From Methylococcus mesophilus (GTDB taxonomy: Bacteria > Pseudomonadota > Gammaproteobacteria > Methylococcales > Methylococcaceae), in the NCBI RefSeq assembly GCF_026247885.1, contig NZ_CP110921.1, forward strand, positions 1,178,001-1,242,000: DNA of 64,000 bases, in the 5' to 3' direction. The translations under genes were made by a program, and so were the position numbers. Positions 35,511 to 50,314 of the stretch are shown here, piece after piece. Under the pieces are notes generated by a model. It made no database searches, was not told the DNA's origin, and was given only the letters and a program-made list of their open reading frames with translations. Each line of letters starts with the position of its first letter. Positions within the stretch are counted from its first letter, which is position 1.

Positions 35511-36821
35511 CTACCGGTGCCTGATCCGGTATTCGGCCGAACGGGCGTGCGCTCCCAGCCCCTCGCCCCAGGCCAGCAGCGAAGCGATGCGCCCCAGTTG
35601 ATCCGCGCCCTCCGCCGAACAGTAGATCAGACTGGAACGCTTCTGGAAGTCGTACACGCCCAGCGGAGACGAGAAGCGTGCCGTGCCCGAGGTCGGCAGA
35701 ACGTGATTGGGACCGGCACAGTAATCGCCGAGCGCCTCCGCGGTATAGCGCCCCATGAAGATGGCGCCGGCATTGCGGATCGAACGCACCAGAATCTCCG
35801 GCTTGTCCACCGAAAGCTCCAGATGCTCCGGCGCGATGCGGTTCGCGACCGCCGCCGCCTGTTCCAAATCGTCGACCAGGATCATGCCGCCACGCCGCTC
35901 CAGTGAGGTGCGGATGACCTCGGCGCGTTCCATGCCGGGCAGCAACCGCTCGATACTCGCCTGTACCGCCTCCAGATGGGCCGCATCCGGGCTGATCAGG
36001 ATCGCCTGGGCGTCCTCGTCGTGCTCGGCCTGTGAGAACAGATCCATGGCGATCCAGTCCGGATCGGTCCGCCCATCCGAAATCACCAGGATCTCCGACG
36101 GGCCCGCGACCATGTCGATGCCGACCTGGCCGAACACCAGCTTCTTGGCAGTCGCCACGTAGATATTGCCGGGACCGACGATCTTATCGACCCGCGGCAC
36201 CGTCTCCGTGCCGTAGGCCAAAGCCGCAACGGCCTGCGCGCCGCCGACGCGGAATACCCGGTCCACGCCCGATATGTAGGCGGCAGCCAGCACCAGGGCG
36301 TTCAACTCTCCCCTCGGCGCCGGCACCACCATGACGAGTTCCGGCACGCCGGCCACCTTGGCGGGAACCGCGTTCATCAGCACCGAGGACGGATACGCGG
36401 CCTTGCCTCCGGGCACATACAGGCCGACCCGGTCGAGCGGCGTGATCTGCTGGCCCAGCAGCGTGCCGTCGGCTTCGCGGTAGTCCCAGGATTCGAGCTT
36501 TTGCCGCTCGGCATAGGCCCGGATGCGCTCCGCCGCCTCCCGCAGAGCCTTGGCGCGTTCGGTGGGCAGCGCCTGCCAGGCCGCTTCCAGCGCATCCCTT
36601 GGGAGTTCAAGCGCCCCGGCATCGTCCACGACGAAATTGTCGAAGCGTGCCGTAAGCTCCACCAGGGCGGCATCGCCCTCGCGGCGGACGCGGCCGATGA
36701 TCTCGATCACGCGTTGATGGATCTCGGCGTCCTCGCTCTCGTTCCAGGCAAGCAGCCGATCCAATTGCAAAGCGAAATCCGCATCCGCGGTGTCAAGCCG
36801 TTTGATTCTTACTTCTGTCAT
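35511..36821 (-). CDS. hisD: Histidinol dehydrogenase
   Basis: 436 residues. Family motifs are [53 protein letters not shown], and the zinc and catalytic region [18 protein letters not shown] and [16 protein letters not shown]. HisD carries out the last two oxidations from histidinol to histidine with NAD. It follows hisG by four bases, so the two are cotranscribed. The other his genes are not in the window, apart from hisZ. Confidence 0.97.
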   Translation of the reverse strand: MTEVRIKRLDTADADFALQLDRLLAWNESEDAEIHQRVIEIIGRVRREGDAALVELTARFDNFVVDDAGALELPRDALEAAWQALPTERAKALREAAERIRAYAERQKLESWDYREADGTLLGQQITPLDRVGLYVPGGKAAYPSSVLMNAVPAKVAGVPELVMVVPAPRGELNALVLAAAYISGVDRVFRVGGAQAVAALAYGTETVPRVDKIVGPGNIYVATAKKLVFGQVGIDMVAGPSEILVISDGRTDPDWIAMDLFSQAEHDEDAQAILISPDAAHLEAVQASIERLLPGMERAEVIRTSLERRGGMILVDDLEQAAAVANRIAPEHLELSVDKPEILVRSIRNAGAIFMGRYTAEALGDYCAGPNHVLPTSGTARFSSPLGVYDFQKRSSLIYCSAEGADQLGRIASLLAWGEGLGAHARSAEYRIRHR

Positions 36822-36825
36822 AAAC

Positions 36826-37467
36826 TTACCCCTCCCGAGCGGCCCGCTCCGAAACGATCCGCGCCAGATGGCCTACGAGTTCCGTAATGGCTCCATGTTT
36901 CATCTTCATGGCCGCCTTGTTCACCACCAGGCGGCTGCTGATGTCCATGATCAGTTCCAGCGGCTCCAGACCGTTCGCACGCAAAGTGTTGCCGGTGTCG
37001 ACCAGATCGACGATGCAGTCGGCCAAGCCGACCAGAGGCGCCAGCTCCATCGAGCCGTACAGCTTGATGACCTCGGCCTGCACACCGCGCCGGGCGAAAA
37101 AGCGCTTGGCGGTGTTCACATACTTGGTAGCAACCCGCAGACGGCGGCTGGAAGCCGGCATCTCCCGTGGCCCAGCCGTCATCAGCCGGCAGCGCGCTAT
37201 CCCTAAATCGAGCGGCTCGTAAAGTCCCTCGCCTTCGTATTCCACCAGCACATCCTTGCCGGCGATGCCGAGGTCGGCCGCGCCGTATTCGACGTAGGTG
37301 GGCACATCCGCCGCCCGGATGATGACGAGTTGCACGTCCTCCCGGCTGGTGGGAAGGATCAGCTTGCGGCTCTTGTCCGGATCCACCGACGGCACGATGC
37401 CGGCATCGGCCAAAAGCGGCAGGGCTTCTTCGTAGATGCGCCCCTTGGAGACGGCGATGGTCAGCAT
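36826..37467 (-). CDS. hisG: ATP phosphoribosyltransferase, short (HisZ-dependent) form
   Basis: 213 residues from ATG 37467 ([20 protein letters not shown]). Motifs include [20 protein letters not shown] and the PRPP loop [20 protein letters not shown]. It lacks the roughly 75-residue C-terminal regulatory domain of the long form, so it should need HisZ for activity and histidine feedback. A hisZ gene lies at 50315-51535. HisG condenses ATP with PRPP, the first step of histidine synthesis. It lies 5 bases after murA on the same strand. Confidence 0.96.
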   Translation of the reverse strand: MLTIAVSKGRIYEEALPLLADAGIVPSVDPDKSRKLILPTSREDVQLVIIRAADVPTYVEYGAADLGIAGKDVLVEYEGEGLYEPLDLGIARCRLMTAGPREMPASSRRLRVATKYVNTAKRFFARRGVQAEVIKLYGSMELAPLVGLADCIVDLVDTGNTLRANGLEPLELIMDISSRLVVNKAAMKMKHGAITELVGHLARIVSERAAREG

Positions 37468-37472
37468 GGCCT

Positions 37473-39093
<1,621 letters not shown>

Positions 39094-39095
39094 GG

Positions 39096-39593
39096 CTATT
39101 TCCCTTTGCCCGATTTGTCCTCGGACTTGCCATCGCCCTCCGCCTTGTTGAACAGGAAACGGCTGATGACTTCCTCCAGGACGAGAGCCGACTGGGTCAA
39201 CTCGATCTGCCCGCCTTCGCCCAGGTAGTCGTCGCTCCCGCCGGGTGTAAGGCCGACATACTGCTCTCCCAAGAGGCCTGCGGTCAGGATGCTGGCGCTG
39301 GTATCACTGGGAAGGGTGTCGTACCGCCGGTCGATGCGCATTTCTACGACAGCCTCGTACGAGGCCTTGTCGAAGGACACCGACGTGACCCGCCCGATCC
39401 GCACCCCCCCCATGGAGACGGCCGCGCGAGGCCGGAGGCTGCCGACATTCTGGAACCGCCCAATGATCCTGTAGCCTTCAGCGCCGGTCTCGAACTCGCT
39501 GAGATTGCTCACCTTCATGGCGAGCAGAAACAGCGACGCCAGCCCCAGGGCGACGAATATCCCCACCCAGATTTCGATCGATTTTGAATGCAC
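39096..39593 (-). CDS. mlaD: MCE-domain lipid-binding protein MlaD
   Basis: 165 residues from a GTG at 39593, with GGAAAGGA upstream. One membrane anchor (IWVGIFVALGLASLFLLAM) is followed by a single MCE domain (about 40-120) with VGSLRPRAAVSMGGVRIGRV and the hydrophobic pore segment LTAGLLGEQYVGLTPGG. A Lys- and Asp-rich tail ends the protein. A MlaD hexamer forms the periplasmic channel that passes phospholipids to or from the MlaE permease. The gene is three bases from mlaE. Confidence 0.95.
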   Translation of the reverse strand: MHSKSIEIWVGIFVALGLASLFLLAMKVSNLSEFETGAEGYRIIGRFQNVGSLRPRAAVSMGGVRIGRVTSVSFDKASYEAVVEMRIDRRYDTLPSDTSASILTAGLLGEQYVGLTPGGSDDYLGEGGQIELTQSALVLEEVISRFLFNKAEGDGKSEDKSGKGK

Positions 39594-39596
39594 GCC

Positions 39597-40388
39597 TCAA
39601 TCCTTTCCAAACATCAGGGCCGTGAGCACGAAGTCGCAGCCCAGCACTGCGAACGCCGAATAGACCACCGACCGCGTCGTCGCACGGCTGACGCCTTCCG
39701 AGGTCGGCACGGCATCATAGCCCTCGAATACCGCGATCCAGGTGACGACCGCACCGAAAACCAGGCTCTTGATTACGCCGTTGACGATGTCCTCGTCGAA
39801 ATCGATCTTGGCCTGCATCTGGGAGCGGAATGCGCCTTCGTCCACGCCGAGAAGGCCGACGCCGACGAAATAGCCGCCTAGCACGCCGATGATGCTGAAC
39901 AGCGCCGCCAGCAGCGGCATCGAAACCACACCGGCGAAATAGCGCGGTGCGATGATCCGCTTCACCGGATCAACCGCCATCATTTCCATGCCGGAAAGCT
40001 GCTCGGTCGCCTTCATGAGGCCGATTTCCGCCGTCAAGGCGGAACCGGCCCGGCCAGCGAACAGGAGCGCCGTCACCACGGGACCGAGTTCCCGCACCAG
40101 CGACGCGGCCACCATCACGCCCAGACTCTCCTCCGCGCCGAAATCCGAGAGGACATAGTAGCCCTGCAGCCCGAGCACCATGCCGACGAACAGGCCCGAG
40201 ATCATGATCAGAAGGATACTCAGCACGCCGACCGAATACATCTGAACGATCAGCAGCCGCAGGCGCGCGACCAGCCCTGGCAATCCCGTCAGAACGTGCA
40301 GAATGAACAGATGGGCCCGCCCCAGTTTGCGGACGCTGACCAGCGCAGACTGGCCGAGAAGCTGGAACGGCTTCAACACGGTATTCAT
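39597..40388 (-). CDS. mlaE: Phospholipid ABC transporter permease MlaE
   Basis: 263 residues from ATG 40388, one base overlapping the mlaF stop (TGATG). Family motifs are LIVQMYSVGVLSILLIMISG, VASLVRELGPVVTALLFAGR, EIGLMKATEQLSGMEMMAVD and PRYFAGVVSMPLLAALFSII. Five to six membrane helices are evident. It forms the membrane dimer of the Mla retrograde lipid transporter, driven by MlaF. It is the second gene of the mlaFEDB operon. Confidence 0.96.
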   Translation of the reverse strand: MNTVLKPFQLLGQSALVSVRKLGRAHLFILHVLTGLPGLVARLRLLIVQMYSVGVLSILLIMISGLFVGMVLGLQGYYVLSDFGAEESLGVMVAASLVRELGPVVTALLFAGRAGSALTAEIGLMKATEQLSGMEMMAVDPVKRIIAPRYFAGVVSMPLLAALFSIIGVLGGYFVGVGLLGVDEGAFRSQMQAKIDFDEDIVNGVIKSLVFGAVVTWIAVFEGYDAVPTSEGVSRATTRSVVYSAFAVLGCDFVLTALMFGKD

Positions 40389-41212
40389 CAACTCGCCACG
40401 AAACCCAGCAGATCGCTCGCGTAATCCTTGGAAGGATAATGGAAATGGACCGGGCCGTCCGGCAGCCCGTCCATGAACTGCCTGATCCAGGGCGAATCCG
40501 ATTGCGCCACTTCCACCGGCGTGCCGCGCCCGACCACTTTGCCTCCCGAGATCAGGTAGACGTAGTCCGCAATCGAGGCAGTCTCCTGCACATCGTGCGA
40601 AACCACGATACTGGTCAGACCCAGCCCGTGGTTGAGGTCGTGGATCAGCTGCACCAGCACCCCCATGGAAATGGGATCCTGGCCCGTGAACGGTTCGTCG
40701 TACATGATCATCATCGGATCCAGCACGATGGCCCGCGCCAGCGCGACGCGCCTCGCCATCCCGCCCGAAAGCTGGGCCGGCATCAGGTCGCGGGCGCCTC
40801 GCAAACCCACGGCTTCGAGCTTCATCAGCACCAGGGTGCGGATCATCGATTCCGGCAAGCGGGTATGCTCGCGCAAGGGGAAGGCGACGTTCTCGTAAAC
40901 CGAAAGGTCGGTGAGCAGCGCCCCGCTCTGGAACAGCATGCCCATGCGCTTGCGCAGGGCATACAGCTCATCCAACCCCAACCGGTGCACGTTGATCCCG
41001 TCCACCCGAACGCTACCGCTATCCGGGCGAAGCTGCCCGCCGATGAGCTTGAGCAGCGTGGTCTTCCCGGTGCCGCTGGGGCCCATGATGGCGGTGATCT
41101 TGCCGCGGGGGATGTCGAGGTCGATCTTGTCGAAGATCTTGCGACCGTTGCGGGAAAAACTCAGGCCGCGGATGGAAACGAGCGCTGTGGTGTCCGAAGG
41201 CTGGAAAGTCAT
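40388..41212 (-). CDS. mlaF: Phospholipid ABC transporter ATP-binding protein MlaF
   Basis: 274 residues from ATG 41212 (MTFQPSDTTALVSIRGLSFS); a longer frame to 41311 would cover the promoter. Walker A is GPSGTGKTT, the signature is LSGGMARRVALARAI, Walker B is MIMYDEPFTGQD and the switch His is in VVSHDVQETA. The FTGQDPI pattern after Walker B is typical of MlaF. It powers lipid transfer by MlaE and MlaD that keeps the outer leaflet free of phospholipid. It is the first gene of the operon behind a near-consensus promoter. Confidence 0.95.
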   Translation of the reverse strand: MTFQPSDTTALVSIRGLSFSRNGRKIFDKIDLDIPRGKITAIMGPSGTGKTTLLKLIGGQLRPDSGSVRVDGINVHRLGLDELYALRKRMGMLFQSGALLTDLSVYENVAFPLREHTRLPESMIRTLVLMKLEAVGLRGARDLMPAQLSGGMARRVALARAIVLDPMMIMYDEPFTGQDPISMGVLVQLIHDLNHGLGLTSIVVSHDVQETASIADYVYLISGGKVVGRGTPVEVAQSDSPWIRQFMDGLPDGPVHFHYPSKDYASDLLGFVAS

Positions 41213-41263
41213 TGGGCCGCTACGCGCGTCGTATCGTCGGTGCAGTACGCAAAAAAGGCGTGT

Positions 41264-41292
41264 ATTGTCGGGACTGGGGCGGTGTCCGTCAA
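41264..41292 (-). promoter_or_regulatory. Sigma-70 promoter of the mla operon
   Basis: On the minus strand TTGACG (41292-41287) and GACAAT (41269-41264) are spaced by exactly 17 bases, each matching five of six consensus bases. The start would be near 41257, 45 bases before the mlaF ATG. Confidence 0.65.
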
Positions 41293-41339
41293 CTCGAGCC
41301 CACCCCGCCAAGACAGAAAGCCTTTACGGATCAAGCGCA

Positions 41340-42119
41340 TCACTGAGGCTGCAGCTCGACCTGCGCCAGTGCGACGCCCCGTTCGTCCCCGATCCGCTTG
41401 ATCAGATTGCGGGCATAACCGTTGAACGGCTTGACCCTTACGGCGGCGGCGAGTTGATGGCCGATCACGGAAAATTTACGGTAGCTCACGCTGCCCGGCT
41501 CTTCGCCCGCCGGCTTAGCCACTTCGTACACCCGGTCGAAATAGTTCACCCGAAGACCGCGCGAACTCCCGCTCAACACCCCGGTTTCCAGCGAAAGCAA
41601 TCCGATGCCGATGAAATGCTGGGTCAGGTCGTTGCCGCGCACATAGCTCCACATTTCCTGCCGTGTCAGAGATTCGTCGAACAGGAAGCGCCAGCCGGAT
41701 TCGAAGGCGAAAACGAAGGCGCAATACTCGGAAAAGCCGCTCAGTTCCCAGGCCTCCATCTGGCTCAAGCACGCCAGCGTACGCTGCGAATAGAAGCCCG
41801 GCGCCGCCGTCTCCTTCGCCAGCACGCGCGCCCAGAATTCCTGCGCTTCTGGCTCGCCGACGTCCTGCGCCAGCCGGAAGAAGGTTTCCAGCCAATCGGC
41901 GCGGACCGGCTCCTGCGACGCGTATTGCGGCAACTCCGCGGCGGTAAGTTCCAGAATGCGTTCGATGTTGCGCTGGCGTTTCGCTTCCCTATGGGCGGTG
42001 CGAGCCGCCACGCGCGCTTCGAACGCCGCCGCTTCGGCCGCGTCCCCAGGCAGTTGACAGGCGCCCTCCCCCAGCACCGAAGCCGTGGCCTCGGCCAGTG
42101 TGATCCACAATTCGCTCAT
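41340..42119 (-). CDS. DUF2806/TIGR03899-like protein of unknown function
   Basis: 259 residues, no signal peptide or membrane segment. The first half is helical and charged (ARTAHREAKRQRNIERILEL), followed by VRADWLETFFRLAQDVGEPE and AQEFWARVLAKETAAPGFYS, the pattern of DUF2806 proteins. Later parts include YCAFVFAFESGWRFLFDESL and a C-terminal beta-rich stretch. The call is from pattern only. It follows serS by 12 bases on the same strand and is followed by the mla promoter, so it is the end of the serS unit. Confidence 0.6.
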   Translation of the reverse strand: MSELWITLAEATASVLGEGACQLPGDAAEAAAFEARVAARTAHREAKRQRNIERILELTAAELPQYASQEPVRADWLETFFRLAQDVGEPEAQEFWARVLAKETAAPGFYSQRTLACLSQMEAWELSGFSEYCAFVFAFESGWRFLFDESLTRQEMWSYVRGNDLTQHFIGIGLLSLETGVLSGSSRGLRVNYFDRVYEVAKPAGEEPGSVSYRKFSVIGHQLAAAVRVKPFNGYARNLIKRIGDERGVALAQVELQPQ

Positions 42120-42131
42120 GGCCTCGCTCGC

Positions 42132-43737
<1,606 letters not shown>

Positions 43738-43741
<4 letters not shown>

Positions 43742-44420
43742 CCCGTCCCCCTTGCCAATGCCAGCCCCAGACTCAGAAACACCACTGCGGCGAACGCCGA
43801 CAGGGTAAAACTGCCCCACAACTCGACCGGGCCCCGCAACTCGGTGCCCGTCAAAACCAAAGCCGCCAGGGTTCCTACGACGATGAGGCCGGTCAAGGCC
43901 ACCAGGACCAGCGATTCGAGCTGAGGGCCGAAGCCCGTCCGCGCAAACGCGTGAGCCGCAGCGAAGCCCGCTAGAAACGCCACCACGCAGGCCGCCCCGA
44001 ACACCCGCAGCCCCGGTCCGCCCGCCATGGTTGCGATCTCGCCGACGGCCAGGCGGCGTGCCAGCACCGTGCCGACCCAGACGGCCGCAAGACACAGAAT
44101 GACGCTCAACAGCACGTTGAGCGCAGCCTTGAACACGCTCCCTTCTTCGAACAGAACCAGCGTTTCCACGGAGAACGTCGAAAACGTCGTGTAAGCGCCG
44201 AGAAAGCCGACCAGCACGGCGGCACGGTATTCCGCCGCCAGGGCAAAACGCTGGATCATCAATACCGTCAGGAATCCCATGAGAAACGAACCGCTGACGT
44301 TGATGAACAGCGTTCCATGCGGAAAATCCCTGCCCAGCCAACCGTACAGGCCATTGGAGACCCAGAAGCGCGCCAGGGCTCCGGCGGCTCCGCCCAAGGC
44401 AATCGCGACCAGCGAAAGAT

Positions 44421-44424
<4 letters not shown>
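43738..44424 (-). CDS. crcB: CrcB/Fluc fluoride channel with extra C-terminal membrane domain
   Basis: 228 residues from ATG 44424; a frame reaching 44997 overlaps mtnA and is rejected. The first 125 residues are a complete Crc[40 protein letters not shown], the channel Asn and the [20 protein letters not shown] signature. CrcB normally ends here. Another 100 residues add three further hydrophobic segments ([40 protein letters not shown] and a last one) that do not repeat the CrcB motifs. It should export fluoride passively. It overlaps mtnA and DUF190 by four bases each. Confidence 0.92.
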
Positions 44425-45506
<1,082 letters not shown>

Positions 45507-45534
45507 CGGCTGCCGCAAGCGGCACAAGATGCGG

Positions 45535-45563
45535 ATTTTACGGGCTGAGAGCGGGATTGGCCA
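45535..45563 (-). promoter_or_regulatory. Candidate promoter of mtnA
   Basis: On the minus strand TGGCCA (45563-45558) and TAAAAT (45540-45535) are 17 bases apart, in the 75-base gap between the rlmB end and the mtnA start. Matches are four and five of six. Confidence 0.4.
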
Positions 45564-45581
45564 TGGACGCCGCCGGCCGAT

Positions 45582-46334
45582 TCAGGGCGCCGCCTGCCCC
45601 CGCTGGCGGAGGGCTTCGTACAGGACTATGCCGGTCGCCACCGACAGATTGAGGCTCTCCACCCCGCCCAGCATCGGTATCCGCAACAAAAAGTCGCAGC
45701 GCTCCCGGGTCAGACGCCTTAACCCCACCCCTTCTGCGCCCATCACGATCACCAGCGGCAGGTTCAGATCCAGCTCGTACAGCGTCTTTTCCGCTTCGCC
45801 TGCCGCCCCGGCCACCCAGTAGCCGTGCTGCTTGAATTGATCCAGGCTGCGGGCAAGATTCGTCACCCGGTACACCGGAACCGTCTCGGCGGCGCCGGAG
45901 GACACCTTGGCCGCGGTCGGCGTCAATCCGACCGACTGGTCCTTGGTCACCACCAGTCCTTTGACACCCGCAGCATCGCAAGTCCGCAGGCAAGCCCCGA
46001 GATTGTGCGGGTCCTGCACATGGTCGAGCACCAGATAGAGCGGATGGCCGTCGGCGGCATCCAGCGCGTCCAGCAATTCAGCCTCGCCCCGCTCGCTCGG
46101 CAGATCCAAATCCAACAGAATGCCCTGATGCTTGCGCGGATCGGCCATGCGGTCGAGCTGTTTTCGGTCCGCACGGACAATCTCCACCCCCAGTTCGTCC
46201 AGGCGCGAGGCGACCGCTTTGAGCCGGCTCTGCATGCGGTGGGCGTCCAGCCAAGCCTTGAGTACCTTGTCGGGCGAGTATTCCAGAGCCGCCTCGGCGG
46301 CGTGAATGCCCCAGACCCGGCGCGCTTCGCTCAC
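45582..46334 (-). CDS. rlmB: 23S rRNA (guanosine-2251-2'-O)-methyltransferase RlmB
   Basis: 250 residues from GTG 46334, overlapping the rnr stop as GTGA. The N-terminal substrate-binding part (about 1-80) has VWGIHAAEAALEYSPDKVLK. The SPOUT knot has HPLYLVLDHVQDPHNLGACL, with the catalytic Asn and Arg region, then VIVMGAEGVGLRRLTRERCD and IPMLGGVESLNLSVATGIVL. It methylates G2251 of the ribosomal peptidyl-transferase loop. rnr-rlmB is a conserved pair. Confidence 0.97.
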   Translation of the reverse strand: MSEARRVWGIHAAEAALEYSPDKVLKAWLDAHRMQSRLKAVASRLDELGVEIVRADRKQLDRMADPRKHQGILLDLDLPSERGEAELLDALDAADGHPLYLVLDHVQDPHNLGACLRTCDAAGVKGLVVTKDQSVGLTPTAAKVSSGAAETVPVYRVTNLARSLDQFKQHGYWVAGAAGEAEKTLYELDLNLPLVIVMGAEGVGLRRLTRERCDFLLRIPMLGGVESLNLSVATGIVLYEALRQRGQAAP

Positions 46335-48625
46335 TTCTTGCTCCGCTTCCGGCTGCGCTTTCTGCGCTTCTGCTGCGGCTCAGAGGCCTCCGCGGTCTTC
46401 TTGACCAGATCGAGGTCGATCTTGCGTTCGTCGAGATCGACCCGTGCGACTTTCACCCGCACGGTATCGCCGAGCCGGTAACGCACCCCGCTGCGCTCGC
46501 CGGTGAGGCGATGGCCGATGGGATCGTAGTGGAAGAAATCCTTGTCGAGATTGGAGATGTGCACCAGCCCCTCGACGAAGATTTCGCGCAGCTCCGCGAA
46601 GAAGCCGAACGAAGTGACGGCCGAAATGACGGCGTCGAATTCTTCGCCCAGCTTGTCCAACATGAATTCGCACTTGAGCCAGCTCACCACATCGCGGGTG
46701 GCCTCGTCCGCGCGGCGCTCGCAGGTCGAGCAATGCTCGCCGGCCAGCACCAGATCGTTGTGGGAATAGGCGAATTCGCTGGGTTTGGCTCTGCTCAAGG
46801 CATGCTTGATGGCACGGTGTATCAAGAGGTCGGGATAGCGTCGGATCGGCGAAGTGAAATGGGTATAGGCATCGGAAGCCAAGCCGAAATGCCCTTTCTG
46901 GTCGGGGCTGTAGACTGCCTGCGCCAGCGACCGCAGGAGCACGGTCTGTACCAGATGTTCGTCGGGCCGGCCATGGATGGCCTCGATTAGTTCTGCGTAA
47001 TGTCCGGGCTCCGGCTCGTCGCCGCCACCCAGGCTCAGGCCGACCTCGCCCAGGAAGGTGCGCAGATCCGTGAGGCGCTCCGCCGTGGGGCCCTCATGGA
47101 TGCGCAACAGGTGCGGCACCTTGGTCTTGGCGAGGAAGCGGGCCGTCGCCATGTTGGCGGCGATCATGCACTCCTCGATGAGGCGGTGGGCATCGTTCCG
47201 GACGACCGGCACGATGGTCTCGATCTTACGCCCGGCGCCGAACACGATCCGGGATTCCTGGGTCTCGAAATCGATGGCGCCGCGCTCGTCCCTCGCCCGC
47301 CGCAGAAGCCGATAGACCGAATGGAGATTTTCCAGGTGCGGCACCAGCGCCTTGTAGTGCCGCCGGAGCGGCTTGTCGCCGTCGACCAGCATCCGCGCAA
47401 CCTGACTGTAGGTCAGACGGGCGTGGGACCGCATCACGGCCTCGTAGAACTTGGCGCGGCCGACATTGCCTTCGTCGTCGAGGACCATCTCGCAGACCAT
47501 GCACAGGCGGTCCTGATCCGGGTTGAGCGAACAAAGCCCGTTGGACAGCACCTCCGGCAGCATCGGAATCACCCGCTCGGGGAAATACACCGAGGTGCCA
47601 CGGGTGTGGGCCTCCTGGTCCAGGGCCGTACCCGGCTTGACGTAATGCGAAACGTCGGCTATCGCGACGTACAGCTTCCAGCCCTTGGGGGTGCGGCGGC
47701 AATACACGGCGTCGTCGAAATCGCGCGCGTCTTCGCCGTCGATGGTCACCAGCGGGATATCCCGCAGATCGGTCCGGCCGACCTTGGCCTCCTCTGGCAC
47801 CTCCGGGGCCAGCCCGGCGATCATGGCTTCGACCTCGTCCGGCCACTGGTTCGGCAGATCGTAATTGCGTATCGCAACCTCGATCTCCATGCCGGGCGCC
47901 ATATGGTTGCCCAGGATCTCCACGATCCGGCCGATGGGTTCGCGCCGCGCGGTCGGCTGCTCAACGATCTCGACCACGACGATCTGGCCGTGTACCGCAC
48001 CGGCAAGAGCGTTTTCCGGCACCAGGATTTCAAGGGGGATGCGCTTGTTGTCCGGAACGACGTAGGCGATGTCGTTTTCGATGTAAAGCCGGCCTACGGT
48101 GCTGCGGGTGTTGCGCTCCAGAATCTGGACCACCGCGGCTTCCCGACGCCCCCGGCGGTCGATGCCGCGCACGCTGACTACCACGCGGTCGTCGTGAATC
48201 AGGGCGCGCATGTCCTTCGGCGAGATGAACAGGTCGGCGCTGCCGTCGTCGGGGTGGAGAAAACCGAAACCATCCGAATGGCCGATGACCCGGCCGGCGA
48301 TCAGATCCTTGGCGTTGACCACGCAGAAGTGGTCGCGGCGGTTGCGCAGCAGCTGGCCGTCACGTTCCATGGCGTTGAGCCGGCGCCGCAGCGACTCACG
48401 GTCGTCCGCGTCGTCCACGCCGAGCGCATCGGCAACCTCTTCGAGGTTGGCCGGCGCGCCGATGTTCTGCAGCACCTTGAGAATCAGTTCCCTGCTGGGG
48501 ATCGGGCGTTCGTACTTCTTCGCCTCCCTTTCCGCGTACGGATCCTTATGGCGGAACTCCCGCTCCCTGCTGGCGGCATCGGCCGAAGATGTATTCAAAT
48601 CGCTTTCCTGATCCTTGATGCTCAA
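46331..48625 (-). CDS. rnr: Ribonuclease R
   Basis: 764 residues from a TTG at 48625 with GAGAG upstream. No ATG lies in frame between the promoter region and residue 80; the next segment KDPYAEREAKKYERPIPSRE matches the family start. A winged helix (about 35-100) is followed by cold-shock domains, the RNB catalytic core with Asp cluster in VTIDGEDARDFDDAVYCRRT, and an S1 domain near the end. The basic tail ends KRRKRSRKRSKK. It degrades structured RNA from the 3' end. A longer frame to 48904 crosses the tRNA gene on the other strand and is rejected. Confidence 0.95.
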   Translation of the reverse strand: MSIKDQESDLNTSSADAASREREFRHKDPYAEREAKKYERPIPSRELILKVLQNIGAPANLEEVADALGVDDADDRESLRRRLNAMERDGQLLRNRRDHFCVVNAKDLIAGRVIGHSDGFGFLHPDDGSADLFISPKDMRALIHDDRVVVSVRGIDRRGRREAAVVQILERNTRSTVGRLYIENDIAYVVPDNKRIPLEILVPENALAGAVHGQIVVVEIVEQPTARREPIGRIVEILGNHMAPGMEIEVAIRNYDLPNQWPDEVEAMIAGLAPEVPEEAKVGRTDLRDIPLVTIDGEDARDFDDAVYCRRTPKGWKLYVAIADVSHYVKPGTALDQEAHTRGTSVYFPERVIPMLPEVLSNGLCSLNPDQDRLCMVCEMVLDDEGNVGRAKFYEAVMRSHARLTYSQVARMLVDGDKPLRRHYKALVPHLENLHSVYRLLRRARDERGAIDFETQESRIVFGAGRKIETIVPVVRNDAHRLIEECMIAANMATARFLAKTKVPHLLRIHEGPTAERLTDLRTFLGEVGLSLGGGDEPEPGHYAELIEAIHGRPDEHLVQTVLLRSLAQAVYSPDQKGHFGLASDAYTHFTSPIRRYPDLLIHRAIKHALSRAKPSEFAYSHNDLVLAGEHCSTCERRADEATRDVVSWLKCEFMLDKLGEEFDAVISAVTSFGFFAELREIFVEGLVHISNLDKDFFHYDPIGHRLTGERSGVRYRLGDTVRVKVARVDLDERKIDLDLVKKTAEASEPQQKRRKRSRKRSKK

Positions 48626-48649
48626 TGTGTTCTCTCGAGTGCTTCGTTG

Positions 48650-48678
48650 TTGACAGTAATGATGGAGCTGGCTATCAT
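48650..48678 (+). promoter_or_regulatory. Sigma-70 promoter for tRNA-Leu
   Basis: A perfect -35 TTGACA (48650-48655) and a -10 TATCAT (48673-48678) are 17 bases apart, with the expected start about 30 bases before the tRNA. It is among the strongest promoter matches in the window, as expected for a tRNA gene. Confidence 0.8.
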
Positions 48679-48714
48679 ACCAGCTCTCGCAAGGCTTTCG
48701 GGCCTCATCATCTT

Positions 48715-48799
48715 GCCGAGGTGGTGAAATTGGTAGACACGCATGTTTCAGGTACATGTGAGGCGACTCGTGGAGGTTCAAGTCCTCTCCTCGGCACCA
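48715..48799 (+). tRNA. tRNA-Leu (anticodon CAG)
   Basis: 85 bases including an encoded CCA. The acceptor arms are GCCGAGG and CCTCGGC. The D arm contains TGGTAGAC, and the anticodon stem CATGT/ACATG closes a TTCAGGT loop with anticodon CAG at its centre. A long variable arm follows, as in class II tRNAs, then GGTTCAAGTCC for the T arm. It reads CUG, the commonest Leu codon in this GC-rich DNA. It lies between rnr (divergent) and purA (convergent). Confidence 0.97.
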
Positions 48800-48904
48800 A
48801 GCACTTCCCGTACGCTCAGATCGAGCGGGCATCCCTAATATAGAAAATTCCGGTTGTTGATGGCATCCGCGCCAGCTTTGGCGTATCGTGCCACCTTTTC
48901 GCAT

Positions 48905-48932
48905 GCGGGCCTCCTCGCCGGAGGAAACCCGC
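48905..48932 (-). terminator. Hairpin after purA
   Basis: GCGGG (48905-48909) pairs with CCCGC (48928-48932), and CCTCC pairs with GGAGG inside, with three bulged bases and a five-base loop. Read on the minus strand it begins 14 bases after the purA stop and is followed by a GCGAAAAGG stretch, not a T tract. It could also stop the convergent tRNA transcript. Confidence 0.5.
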
Positions 48933-48945
48933 GTCCAGGCCCCTT

Positions 48946-50271
<1,326 letters not shown>

Positions 50272-50314
50272 TTAGCCCTTGCCGATTCCGCGACGGCACG
50301 GCTGGAAACTGGTG

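Noticed and set aside
46331-48904. 857-residue frame for rnr
   Set aside because: It reads through the tRNA-Leu gene on the other strand; the family start matches the part after 48625.
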